From Elusimicrobiota bacterium (lineage in GTDB: Bacteria; Elusimicrobiota; Elusimicrobia; UBA1565; UBA9628), in contig JAGWRY010000298.1 of NCBI GenBank assembly GCA_028869495.1, forward strand, positions 1 to 18,927: a DNA stretch of 18,927 bases, in the 5' to 3' direction. Below are positions 1-6,078 of the stretch, in pieces. The translations under genes were made by a program, and so were the position numbers. Position 1 is the stretch's first letter; each line of letters begins with the position of its first letter. Under the pieces are notes generated by a model that made no database searches, had not been told where the DNA came from, and saw only the letters and a program-made list of their open reading frames with translations.

Positions 1-113
1 AGCTCGAGGCCGAGGCGGTCGCCGCGGGCGGGCCGCCGGACGAGACCCTGGCCGCCGCGCTCGCCGTCCTCGCCGCGCGCGGGATCGCGCCGGCCCCGGA
101 GGCGCGGCGCTGA
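1..113 (+). CDS. C-terminal fragment of an unidentified protein
   Basis: An open frame enters from the window edge (codons in phase with position 3) and stops at TGA 111–113. The visible tail is 36 residues, alanine-rich, ending in APEARR. There is too little to name a family. The stop overlaps a possible CTG start for the following HflX gene in a CTGA arrangement, and a GGAGG Shine-Dalgarno lies inside this tail at 98–102, so it is probably cotranscribed and perhaps translationally coupled with hflX. In other bacteria miaA or hfq often precede hflX, but nothing visible here proves either. Confidence 0.5.
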   Translation, partial: LEAEAVAAGGPPDETLAAALAVLAARGIAPAPEARR

Positions 114-148
114 AGGTCCAGGAGACCCGTCCCCGCCCGGAGCGCGCC

Positions 149-1384
149 GTGCTGGTCGGCGTCGGCGCGAAGGCGCGCGTCGCGCTGATCCGCTCGAGCC
201 TCGCCGAGCTCGGCCGGCTGGCCGAGACCGCCGGCGCGGTCGTCGTCGCCGAGACGACGCAGGCCCTCGCCCGCCTGCACCCGGGCACCCTGATCGGCGA
301 GGGCAAGATCGCCGAGATCGCCGGGACCTGCGCGTCCCTGCGCGCCGGCACCGTGATCTTCGACATGGAGCTCTCGCCGGCCCAGCAGAAGAACCTGGAG
401 AAGGCCCTGCCCCGCATCAAGATCGTCGACCGCACGCGCCTGATCCTCGACATCTTCGCGCGCCGCGCGCGCACGAGCGAGGGCCGCCTGCAGGTCGAGC
501 TCGCGCAGCTCTCGTACATGCTGCCGCGCCTGACCGGCGCCTGGCGCGAGTTCAGCCAGCAGGTCGGCGGCATCGGCACGCGCGGCCCCGGCGAGCGCAA
601 GCTCGAGTACGAGCGCCGCCACATCTCGCGCCGGGTCGCGCACCTCGAGCGCGACCTCGAGCGCGTGCGCGCGTCGCGCCGCCTGCGCCGCGAGCGCCGC
701 GCCGGGGTCCCGGTCCCGCAGATCGCGCTGGTCGGCTACACGAACGTCGGCAAGTCGACGCTGCTCAACCGCCTGGCCGGCGGCGAGGCGGCCTACGCCG
801 ACGACAAGCTCTTCGCGACGCTCGACCCGACCGCGCGGCGCGTGCGCCTGCCCGAGGGGGGCTGGGCGGTCGCGACCGACACGGTCGGCTTCATCCAGCG
901 CCTGCCGACGACCCTGATCGCGGCCTTCCGCTCGACCCTCGAGGAGGTCGAGGCGGCCGACGTCCTGGTCGTCGTCGGCGACGCCTCCTCGCCCGAGTTC
1001 GAGCGCCAGCGCGCGTCGGTCGACGAGACCCTGCGCGCGCTCGACACGGCGGACCTGCCCCGCGTCGAGGTCCTGAACAAGGCCGACCGCCTGACCCCGG
1101 AGGAGCGCGCCGACCTCGCGCGGCGCCGCCCGGACGCGGTCCTGATCTCGGCCGAGACCGGCGAAGGCGTCGCCGCGGCGCTCTCGCGCGTCGAAGAGGC
1201 GCTCTCCCGGCGCTGGCTCAAGCGCGAGCTGGACCTGCCGCACGAGAAGGCGGCGCTGGCCGCCCGCCTCTACGAGAGCGCGCAGGTCCTCGGCCGGCAC
1301 GCGCACGGCTCGCGCACGCGCTACCAGCTGCGCGTGACGCCGGAGAACTGGACGCGTTTGCAGGCCCTCGCCGCCGAATGCTAG
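149..1384 (+). CDS. hflX: GTPase HflX (ribosome-associated, ribosome-splitting)
   Basis: This is an HflX-family TRAFAC GTPase; family members bind the 50S subunit and split stalled or stress-inactivated ribosomes in the cytoplasm. Counting from the GTG at 149 (411 aa), the HflX N-terminal domain holds a GEGK motif (50–53), LSPAQQKNLE and the RARTSEGRLQVELAQL segment (106–121), then the GGIGTRGPGE linker. The G domain shows G1 GYTNVGKS (196–203), G3 DTVG (244–247), G4 NKAD (310–313) and G5 SAE (334–336). Family members usually carry about ten residues before the VLVGV strand. An upstream CTG at 110, overlapping the previous stop as CTGA and preceded by GGAGG with 7 nt spacing, would restore these. 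The true start may therefore be 110; 149 is the conservative choice. Confidence 0.95.
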   Translation: MLVGVGAKARVALIRSSLAELGRLAETAGAVVVAETTQALARLHPGTLIGEGKIAEIAGTCASLRAGTVIFDMELSPAQQKNLEKALPRIKIVDRTRLILDIFARRARTSEGRLQVELAQLSYMLPRLTGAWREFSQQVGGIGTRGPGERKLEYERRHISRRVAHLERDLERVRASRRLRRERRAGVPVPQIALVGYTNVGKSTLLNRLAGGEAAYADDKLFATLDPTARRVRLPEGGWAVATDTVGFIQRLPTTLIAAFRSTLEEVEAADVLVVVGDASSPEFERQRASVDETLRALDTADLPRVEVLNKADRLTPEERADLARRRPDAVLISAETGEGVAAALSRVEEALSRRWLKRELDLPHEKAALAARLYESAQVLGRHAHGSRTRYQLRVTPENWTRLQALAAEC

Positions 1385-1387
1385 AAT
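1358..1387 (+). promoter_or_regulatory. Candidate promoter of plsY–gpsA
   Basis: TTGCAG (1358–1363) and TAGAAT (1382–1387) are separated by 18 bp, a good sigma-70 arrangement in very GC-rich DNA. The −10 overlaps the hflX stop codon. The predicted transcription start is about 7 nt before the plsY ATG, and no Shine-Dalgarno is visible, so the plsY mRNA would have almost no leader. Read directly from sequence; promoter activity is inferred. Confidence 0.5.
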
Positions 1388-1400
1388 TCGTCAGGTTTTC

Positions 1401-2006
1401 ATGGGCGATTTTCGCGTCGCCGGTCTCCTGACCCTCGGCTATCTCTCCGGCGGAATCCCGACGGGGTATCTCGTCGTCAAGCGCCTGAAGGGCTACGACA
1501 TCCGCACGCGCGGCTCGGGCAACCCCGGGACCGCGAACGTCTACCGCAACGCGGGCCCGCTGGCCGGCGCGATCACGCTCCTCGTCGACGCCGGCAAGGG
1601 CTTCCTGCCGGTGTTCCTTTGCCAGCGCCTGATCCCGGGGCACCCCGGCCTGGACATCGCCGTCGGCGCGGCGGCGGTCGTCGGGCACAACTGGACGGTC
1701 TTCCTGGGCTTCAAGGGCGGCAAGGGCGTCGCGACCTCGGCCGGCGTGTTCCTGGCGCTGATCCCCAAGGCGATGGCGGCCGCGATCGCGGCCTTCGCGC
1801 TCGCGGTCTGGCTGACCGGCCACATCTCGGTCGGCTCGATGAGCGGGGCGATCTCCCTCCCCGTCGCGGCGGCTCTCTTCGGCGCGCCGGCGCTCGACGT
1901 CGCGGCGGCGGCGGCCGCGGCGGCCCTGATCGTCTTCAAGCACGTCCCGAACATCAAGCGCCTCCGGCAGAACCGAGAGCTCGGCATCCATGGCCCGTCC
2001 GCGTAA
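1401..2006 (+). CDS. plsY: Glycerol-3-phosphate acyltransferase PlsY
   Basis: PlsY is the integral-membrane enzyme that transfers the acyl group from acyl-phosphate to glycerol-3-phosphate, giving lysophosphatidic acid, the first step of phospholipid synthesis. The 201-aa protein has normal family length and hydrophobic segments. It carries the conserved loops: GSGNPGTAN (38–46), VVGHNW (93–98), FKGGKGVAT (104–112) and the C-terminal FKHVPNIKRL stretch (179–188). The ATG at 1401 lies 16 nt after the hflX stop and no strong Shine-Dalgarno precedes it. The 3' end overlaps gpsA by 17 nt. PlsY and GpsA act consecutively: GpsA makes the glycerol-3-phosphate that PlsY acylates. Confidence 0.96.
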   Translation: MGDFRVAGLLTLGYLSGGIPTGYLVVKRLKGYDIRTRGSGNPGTANVYRNAGPLAGAITLLVDAGKGFLPVFLCQRLIPGHPGLDIAVGAAAVVGHNWTVFLGFKGGKGVATSAGVFLALIPKAMAAAIAAFALAVWLTGHISVGSMSGAISLPVAAALFGAPALDVAAAAAAAALIVFKHVPNIKRLRQNRELGIHGPSA

Positions 2007-2985
2007 GCCCGACGTCTGCGTGCTGGGCGGGGGGCTCTGGGGCGTCGTCCTCGCCCAGCGCCTCGCCTCCAAGGGCGCGCGCGTGCGCCTCTGGGAGTTC
2101 GCGCCGGCCCTGGCCCGCGCGCTGCGGCTGACGCGGCGCCACGAGCACATCCCGGGCTTCCGTCTCGACCGCTCGGTCCGCGTCGGCCACGACCTGGGCG
2201 CCGCCGCCTCGGGCGCCGAGCTGCTCGTCTTCGTCCTGCCCTCGCGCGCGATGGCCGCGACCGCCCGCGCCCTGCGCGCCTGCGCGCCGCCGAAGCGCGG
2301 GGCCCGCGCGATCAACGCGTCGAAGGGCCTGGAGCCGCGGACGCTCGCGACGATGAGCGCCGTCCTCGAGCGCGAGCTGCCCGCCCTGCGCGGGCGGGTC
2401 TGGACGCTGACCGGCCCCAGCTTCGCGCGCGAGGTCGCGCGCGGCGTGCCGACGTCCCTGCTCCTCGGCGGGCCGGCGGGCGCGCCCGCGCGGGAGCTCG
2501 CGGCTCTGTTCGATGGCGGCCCGCTGTCGGTCGCGCCGTGGCCGGACCGCGTCGGGGCCGAGCTCGGCGGCTCGCTGAAGAACGTGATCGCCGTGGGCGC
2601 GGGCGTCCTCGACGGGCTCGGCGCCGGCGCGAACACGAAGGCGGCGCTGCTCGTGCGGGGACTCGACGAGATGGGACGGCTGATCCGCGCCAGCGGCGGG
2701 CGCGCGGAGACGATCTACGGCCTGGCGGGGCTCGGCGACCTGATCGCGACCGGGACCTCGGCCGAGTCGCGCAACCGCGCCTACGGCGAGCTGCTCGGCC
2801 GCGGCGTGCCGCCGAAGCGCGCTCAGGCGCGGATCCCGACGATCGTCGAAGGCGTCGAGGCGGCCTACGGCGCGCGCGCGCTGTGCCGGCGGCGCGGCGT
2901 GAAGGCGCCTCTGATCGAGGCGATCTACGCGGCGACCCGCGGCGCGCCCGCGCGGCGCGTGCTGACGGCGCTGGGCTTTCGCTGA
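1990..2985 (+). CDS. gpsA: NAD(P)H-dependent glycerol-3-phosphate dehydrogenase
   Basis: GpsA is the cytosolic enzyme that reduces dihydroxyacetone phosphate to sn-glycerol-3-phosphate for phospholipid synthesis. The 331-aa protein starts with a Rossmann nucleotide loop, VLGGGLWG (11–18), where the family consensus is GxGxWG. It then shows INASKG (108–113), TGPSFAREV (141–149), the catalytic lysine in GGSLKN (K197), GANTKAAL (213–220), GLAGLGD (244–250) and SRNRAYG (260–266). Length is typical. The ATG lies inside the end of plsY (17-nt overlap), which points to one transcript and probable coupling. The purine-rich sequence upstream gives only a weak ribosome-binding site. Confidence 0.96.
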   Translation: MARPRKPDVCVLGGGLWGVVLAQRLASKGARVRLWEFAPALARALRLTRRHEHIPGFRLDRSVRVGHDLGAAASGAELLVFVLPSRAMAATARALRACAPPKRGARAINASKGLEPRTLATMSAVLERELPALRGRVWTLTGPSFAREVARGVPTSLLLGGPAGAPARELAALFDGGPLSVAPWPDRVGAELGGSLKNVIAVGAGVLDGLGAGANTKAALLVRGLDEMGRLIRASGGRAETIYGLAGLGDLIATGTSAESRNRAYGELLGRGVPPKRAQARIPTIVEGVEAAYGARALCRRRGVKAPLIEAIYAATRGAPARRVLTALGFR

Positions 2986-3002
2986 GGACGGGGGAGAGGA
3001 AC

Positions 3003-3611
3003 ATGGCCAAGAACGAGAAGGGCAAGAGCGGCGGCGACGAGAAGCCCCGCCGCGCGGGCACCGAGCGCGAGGTCCGCATCTACTCGCTGGCGACGACGGT
3101 CAACGAGTGCATCATCTTCCTCGAGGAGCTCGGCGGCAGCCGCCTCCTGCCGATCTGGATCGGCATCGCCGAGGGCCAGGCGATCGCGATCCGCTTCTCC
3201 GGGATCGTCCTGCCCCGGCCGCTGACCCACGACCTGCTCCTCGCGTCGATCACCCAGCTCGGCTGGGAGGTCAAGAAGGTCGTCGTCAGCGACATCAAGG
3301 AGAACACCTTCTACGCGCGCGTCGTGCTGGGCGACGGCAAGAAGACCGAAAACCTCGACAGCCGCCCGTCCGACGCGATCGCGATCGCGGTCCGCGCCGG
3401 CTGCCCGATCTTCGTCGACGACTCCGTGTTCGCGCGCTGCCAGACCCTGAACAAGCCGATCAGCGAGGAGGAGGTCGGCAAGTTCAAGGAGGAGCTCAAG
3501 AGCCTCAAGCCCGAGGACATCTTCAAGGACCTCAAGAAGCCCGGCCCCGGGGACGCCCCGCCCGCGAAGGAGCCCCCGAAGAAGGAGCCGCCGAAGGAGG
3601 AGGGACAGTGA
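3003..3611 (+). CDS. Bifunctional nuclease-domain (DUF151/BFN) protein
   Basis: This 202-aa protein carries a BFN (DUF151) domain at about residues 22–160. Visible motifs are LLPIWIGIAEGQAIA (48–62), LTHDLL (74–79) and RPSDAIAIAVRAGCPIFV (121–138), the family signature. The plant founder has DNase/RNase activity, but the role of the bacterial proteins is poorly defined, so no specific substrate is claimed. A charged N-terminal extension (1–21) and a Pro/Lys/Glu-rich tail (about 178–202) flank the domain and look disordered. A GGAGAGGAAC ribosome-binding region precedes the ATG. The stop overlaps the following HU gene start (GTGA), indicating coupling. Confidence 0.9.
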   Translation: MAKNEKGKSGGDEKPRRAGTEREVRIYSLATTVNECIIFLEELGGSRLLPIWIGIAEGQAIAIRFSGIVLPRPLTHDLLLASITQLGWEVKKVVVSDIKENTFYARVVLGDGKKTENLDSRPSDAIAIAVRAGCPIFVDDSVFARCQTLNKPISEEEVGKFKEELKSLKPEDIFKDLKKPGPGDAPPAKEPPKKEPPKEEGQ

Positions 3612-3868
3612 ACCGCCTCGACATCATCAAGTCCGTCGCCAAAGTCCTGACGACCAAGGGCGAGGCCGCCCTCGCGGTCGAGACGACGTTCGAGACGATC
3701 CGCCGCGCGCTGGAGCGCGGGGAGAAGGTCGTGATCTCGAACTTCGGCACGTTCCGCGTCAAGTCCCGCCAGCCGCGCGTCGGCCGCAACCCGAAGACCG
3801 GCGAGCAGGTCAGCGTCCCGTCGCGGCGCGGCGTGCGCTTCAAGGCCTCGAAGAACCTGCTCGGCTGA
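3608..3868 (+). CDS. HU/IHF-family DNA-binding protein
   Basis: An 86-aa HU/IHF histone-like protein that binds and bends DNA as a dimer in the nucleoid. The family signature is clear: ISNFGTF (43–49), then RVGRNPKTGE (57–66) and the beta-arm end VRFKASKNL. It starts at GTG 3608, overlapping the previous stop as GTGA, with GGAGG about 6 nt upstream. A small family member followed by merR and tRNA-Pro recalls the ihfA–merR–tRNA-Pro order of some delta-proteobacteria (recollection, not checked), so an IHF-like subunit is possible. HU and IHF cannot be separated confidently by eye. In this genome an insert separates it from merR. Confidence 0.94.
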   Translation: MNRLDIIKSVAKVLTTKGEAALAVETTFETIRRALERGEKVVISNFGTFRVKSRQPRVGRNPKTGEQVSVPSRRGVRFKASKNLLG

Positions 3869-3888
3869 CGGCGGGTGTCGCGCTCCAC

Positions 3889-3917
3889 TGGACAGCTCCT
3901 CAGCGACCTGTTACACT
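3889..3917 (+). promoter_or_regulatory. Candidate leaderless promoter of hicBA
   Basis: TGGACA (3889–3894), a 17-bp spacer and TACACT (3912–3917) make a near-consensus sigma-70 promoter. Exactly six bases separate the −10 from the hicB GTG at 3924, so the expected transcription start coincides with the start codon. No Shine-Dalgarno is present. Confidence 0.55.
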
Positions 3918-3923
3918 GTCCTC

Positions 3924-4142
3924 GTGAGCTACACGTTCTCCGCCATCGTCGAGAAAGAGGGGAAATGGTACGTCGCCCTTTGCCCGGAGCTCGACGTCGC
4001 CAGCCAGGGCAAGACGATCGAGACCGCCCTGGCCAGCCTCAAAGAGGCGGTGGAACTCTTCGTCGAGCACGCGTCCCGGAAAGAGCTGAAAGCGGCGCTT
4101 TCCTCGCGCCCCCTGATGACGACGCTCGAAGTAACGGTCTGA
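3924..4142 (+). CDS. hicB: HicB-like antitoxin (short form)
   Basis: A 72-aa HicB-family antitoxin expected to bind and neutralise the adjacent HicA mRNA interferase. The partially degraded RNase-H-like HicB fold is recognisable: an N-terminal strand YTFSAIVEKEGKWYVALCPELDVASQGKTIETA is represented by the short motifs YVALCPELDVASQG (16–29), followed by ALASLKEAVELF (35–46). The protein stops near residue 72 and shows no C-terminal HTH or ribbon-helix-helix DNA-binding domain, so autoregulation through its own DNA binding is not evident. GTG start with a −10-like TACACT six bases upstream. HicA starts 4 nt after the stop, so the two genes are one unit. Confidence 0.85.
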   Translation: MSYTFSAIVEKEGKWYVALCPELDVASQGKTIETALASLKEAVELFVEHASRKELKAALSSRPLMTTLEVTV

Positions 4143-4146
4143 CCCG

Positions 4147-4374
4147 ATGGGCCGCCTTCCGTCCGTGTCCGGCAAGGACGCGGTTCGCGCGCTGGGGAAG
4201 GAAGGTTTTCGCTTTATCCGCCAGTCCGGCAGCCATCTCGTCCTCCAAAAGGCGCTCGCCGGATCGACCGTCACCGTGATCGTGCCGAACCACCCCGAAC
4301 TCGCGAGAGGGACGCTCCGCGCGATCATCCGCAAGTCCGGCCTGAGCGTGGATGATTTCATCGCGTTGCTTTAA
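4147..4374 (+). CDS. hicA: HicA-like mRNA interferase toxin
   Basis: A 75-aa HicA/YcfA-family toxin with a dsRBD-like fold; family members cleave mRNA and stop translation. Visible hallmarks are the N-terminal VSGKDAVRALGKEGF (7–21), the conserved catalytic histidine in SGSHLVL (H30), VIVPNHPELARGTLRAII (44–61) and the C-terminal GLSVDDFIALL. Length is normal for the family. It begins 4 nt after hicB and is presumably translated from the same mRNA. The catalytic histidine is intact, so the toxin is likely active. The pair sits in an accessory insert between HU and merR. Confidence 0.9.
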   Translation: MGRLPSVSGKDAVRALGKEGFRFIRQSGSHLVLQKALAGSTVTVIVPNHPELARGTLRAIIRKSGLSVDDFIALL

Positions 4375-4377
4375 TTC

Positions 4378-5103
4378 ATGCGCGGCAAATTATTGGTCTT
4401 TCTTCTGGCCGGCACAGCGATCCTCGCAGGCTGCGCTTCGCTTACCCCAGAAGAGCGCAGGACTGCTTGTCGCGCAGAGAATACACCGACAATCACGTAC
4501 GCCACCTATCGTCCCTTTCGGTTTTCCTACCCATTCACAGAATTTTGCCATGAATATGTTTCGGCATCGCCCGACAGGAGCGAATGCATCCCGCAGAATC
4601 AGGCTTTATTTCATAACGCCTGCGCGAAGGGGAACGCCGCGTGGTTCCTGAAGACCGAATTGCGCGCTCTTACGGAATTATTCAATCAGGAGGACGCAGC
4701 AGGCAAGCAATATCAGGAGCAACAACAAGCGTTGCAAGTTGTAGCGGCTGCTCGGCAACAAGAAGAAACGACCAATAACAATCCTTGTTCTCAAGGAATT
4801 GCCGTTTGGCTCAATAAGGACGCCCCGTCAGCAAAATACGACCATAAGTGCGCTTACTCTGTAAAAGGGCTTACACCGATGCAAAAGGTCAAAGGCGGTT
4901 ATCTAGTTGTTCCGGCGATGAACTTTTTTCCAGCAGGCAGTTACGCTGATGGCTATAGCCCCGCGATGCTCTACACAGAAACAAATCTGCACAATGGTCA
5001 ACTATTGCTTGGCGTTGCCGACTATGTTGGGCGTTATAAATACACAGGCATTAACGGTTTCGTTCAGGATGTTCCCGCGTTTCGCTTAATGCAGAAAAGA
5101 TGA
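4378..5103 (+). CDS. Unidentified lipoprotein, AT-rich, probably acquired
   Basis: A 241-aa protein of unrecognised family. It begins MRGKLLVFLLAGTAILAGC: positive n-region, hydrophobic core and lipobox LAGC with lipidated Cys19, so it should be a membrane-anchored lipoprotein. The mature part has several further cysteines (near residues 31, 58, 69, 79, 137 and 153) and a Gln-rich stretch near 110–125. Base composition and codon use (TTA, ATT, AAT, CAA) are strikingly AT-richer than every neighbour, a sign of recent transfer. It starts 3 nt after hicA and its stop overlaps the merR start in an ATGA. No function is assigned. A cell-envelope role is inferred only from the signal. Confidence 0.8.
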   Translation: MRGKLLVFLLAGTAILAGCASLTPEERRTACRAENTPTITYATYRPFRFSYPFTEFCHEYVSASPDRSECIPQNQALFHNACAKGNAAWFLKTELRALTELFNQEDAAGKQYQEQQQALQVVAAARQQEETTNNNPCSQGIAVWLNKDAPSAKYDHKCAYSVKGLTPMQKVKGGYLVVPAMNFFPAGSYADGYSPAMLYTETNLHNGQLLLGVADYVGRYKYTGINGFVQDVPAFRLMQKR

Positions 5104-5471
5104 ATATGGAACTTCCCTTCCTTCCTGACCGCGACTTCTTCACGATGCGCGAGGCCGCGCGCCTCGCGCAGGTCCCGCCGCACACCCTGCGCTACTGGGA
5201 GACGCGCTTCGGCGAGCTGCGCCCCGCGCGCCGCGCGGGCGGCCACCGCCGCTACACGCGCGCGGACCTCGAGCTGGTCCTCGAGATCAAGGACCTCGTC
5301 CACCGCCGCCGGATGACGGTCGCCGGCGCCCGGCGCGCGCTCCTCGAGCGGCGCCGCGGGACGCCGGCGGACGCCCGGAGCGCCTCGGCCGCCGACGCGG
5401 GGCCGGCGTTAAAGCTGTTGCGCGAAGTCAAAAAAGAGATTAAAATGTTGGTCGACGAGTTCGGCCGGTGA
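5100..5471 (+). CDS. MerR-family transcriptional regulator
   Basis: A 123-aa MerR-type regulator. The winged HTH is complete: FTMREAARLAQVPPHTLRYWE (14–34), a wing region AGGHRRYTRADLELVLEIKDL (46–66), then MTVAGARRAL (72–81). A variable linker and a C-terminal helix (KLLREVKKEIKMLVDEF) suitable for dimerisation follow. There is no cysteine-based metal site or long effector domain, so the inducer is unknown. The start overlaps the upstream lipoprotein stop (ATGA at 5100); an alternative ATG is at 5106. Upstream Shine-Dalgarno is weak. The 3' end carries the likely promoter for the downstream tRNA-Pro genes. Confidence 0.92.
   Translation: MNMELPFLPDRDFFTMREAARLAQVPPHTLRYWETRFGELRPARRAGGHRRYTRADLELVLEIKDLVHRRRMTVAGARRALLERRRGTPADARSASAADAGPALKLLREVKKEIKMLVDEFGR
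5418..5446 (+). promoter_or_regulatory. Candidate tRNA-Pro promoter inside merR
   Basis: TTGCGC (5418–5423), 17-bp spacer, TAAAAT (5441–5446), in a locally A-rich stretch of the merR 3' end. The predicted start is about 40 nt before the first tRNA. The spacing and −35 sequence match the acylphosphatase promoter candidate. Confidence 0.5.
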
Positions 5472-5493
5472 CCGGCCTCGCCGCGCCCACGGC

Positions 5494-5565
5494 CGGGGAC
5501 TGGCTCAATGGTAGAGCGCTCCCTTGGGGTGGGAGAGGCTACAGGTTCGATTCCTGTGTCCCCGA
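5494..5565 (+). tRNA. tRNA-Pro(GGG)
   Basis: A complete cloverleaf can be folded by eye. The acceptor CGGGGAC pairs with GTCCCCG (5558–5564), with discriminator A at 5565. The D stem is GCTC/GAGC, the anticodon stem CTCCC/GGGAG with loop TTGGGGT (anticodon GGG at 5526–5528), and the T stem ACAGG/CCTGT around TTCGATT. C1–G72 and A73 are the bacterial proline identity elements. No CCA is encoded (the sequence continues CCCTG), so CCA must be added enzymatically. Confidence 0.95.
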
Positions 5566-5597
5566 CCCTGGGCGCGGCGGATTCGTCGGACGCAAGA

Positions 5598-5673
5598 CGG
5601 GGTATAGCTCAATTGGCAGAGCGCTTGGTTCGGGACCAAGAGGTTCTCAGTTCAAGCCTGAGTACCCCGACCA
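5598..5673 (+). tRNA. tRNA-Pro(CGG)
   Basis: Second proline tRNA, 32 nt after the first. The acceptor CGGGGTA pairs with TACCCCG (5663–5669), discriminator A, with encoded CCA (5671–5673). The D stem is GCTC/GAGC, the anticodon stem CTTGG/CCAAG with loop TTCGGGA (anticodon CGG at 5631–5633), and the T stem CTCAG/CTGAG. C1–G72 and A73 fit proline identity. It reads CCG, likely an abundant proline codon in this GC-rich genome. Confidence 0.96.
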
Positions 5674-5683
5674 TCTGAAGACG

Positions 5684-5722
5684 CGGGGCGCCCTCGAAAG
5701 GGGGCGCCCCGCCCTCTTTCCC
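5684..5722 (+). terminator. Hairpin terminator after the tRNA-Pro pair
   Basis: A perfect 10-bp stem, CGGGGCGCCC (5684–5693) with GGGCGCCCCG (5702–5711), has an 8-nt loop. It is followed by a pyrimidine-rich tail (CCCTCTTTCCC) with only a short T tract. It begins 10 nt after the tRNA CCA, a natural place for transcription to end. Confidence 0.7.
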
Positions 5723-5740
5723 GCGCCCTTGACAAGCCCC

Positions 5741-5769
5741 TTGCGCCGGGCTTGACAATCCACTAGAAT
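5741..5769 (+). promoter_or_regulatory. Candidate promoter of acylphosphatase–sigma–apt
   Basis: TTGCGC (5741–5746), 17-bp spacer, TAGAAT (5764–5769). Two TTGACA copies (5729–5734, 5752–5757) also lie here but are badly spaced for this −10. The −10 overlaps the first ATG of the acylphosphatase frame (5768), so a transcript from here would need a later start codon. Confidence 0.4.
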
Positions 5770-6055
5770 GGGCTCGACCGACCCCTTGACGCGTCGACAC
5801 CTCCTGGTGCGCGGGCGCGTGCAGGGGGTGGGCTTTCGGTGGTTCGCCCGCGGAGAGGCCGAGACGCTCGGCCTCTCCGGCTGGGTGCGCAACCGGGAGG
5901 ACGGGACGGTCGAGGCCGAAGCCGAGGGCGACGCGCAGGCGCTGACGACGTTCGTCGAGCGTCTGCGCGTCGGTTGTCCTTCGGCGCGCGTGGACTCGAT
6001 CGAGGAGCGGACGTCCGACCCGCGGGGCGGACGGGGGTTCGAGATCCGGCGCTGA
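5768..6055 (+). CDS. Acylphosphatase
   Basis: A small (95-aa) acylphosphatase that hydrolyses carboxyl-phosphate bonds such as acetyl- or acyl-phosphates. The family core is intact: VRGRVQGVGFRWF (14–26) with the phosphate-loop arginine R24, then GWVRNREDGTVEAEAEG (38–54) with the catalytic asparagine N42. The C-terminal GFEIRR is also typical. The ATG at 5768 is the first start, but it overlaps a TAGAAT −10-like element. TTG 5786 would leave a normal N-terminus beginning just before RRHLLVRG and may be the real start. The sigma factor gene follows 23 nt later with its own Shine-Dalgarno. Confidence 0.93.
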   Translation: MGSTDPLTRRHLLVRGRVQGVGFRWFARGEAETLGLSGWVRNREDGTVEAEAEGDAQALTTFVERLRVGCPSARVDSIEERTSDPRGGRGFEIRR

Positions 6056-6078
6056 AGCGCGCCGGACAAAGGAGAGCG

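Noticed and set aside
1218..2636. 472-codon minus-strand open frame over hflX/plsY/gpsA
   Set aside because: Low-complexity Arg/Ala composition, no motifs, antisense to three well-supported genes.
5729..5757. TTGACA copies at 5729–5734 and 5752–5757 as the acylphosphatase −35
   Set aside because: They lie 29 and 6 bp from the TAGAAT −10, outside the functional range; TTGCGC at 17 bp fits better.
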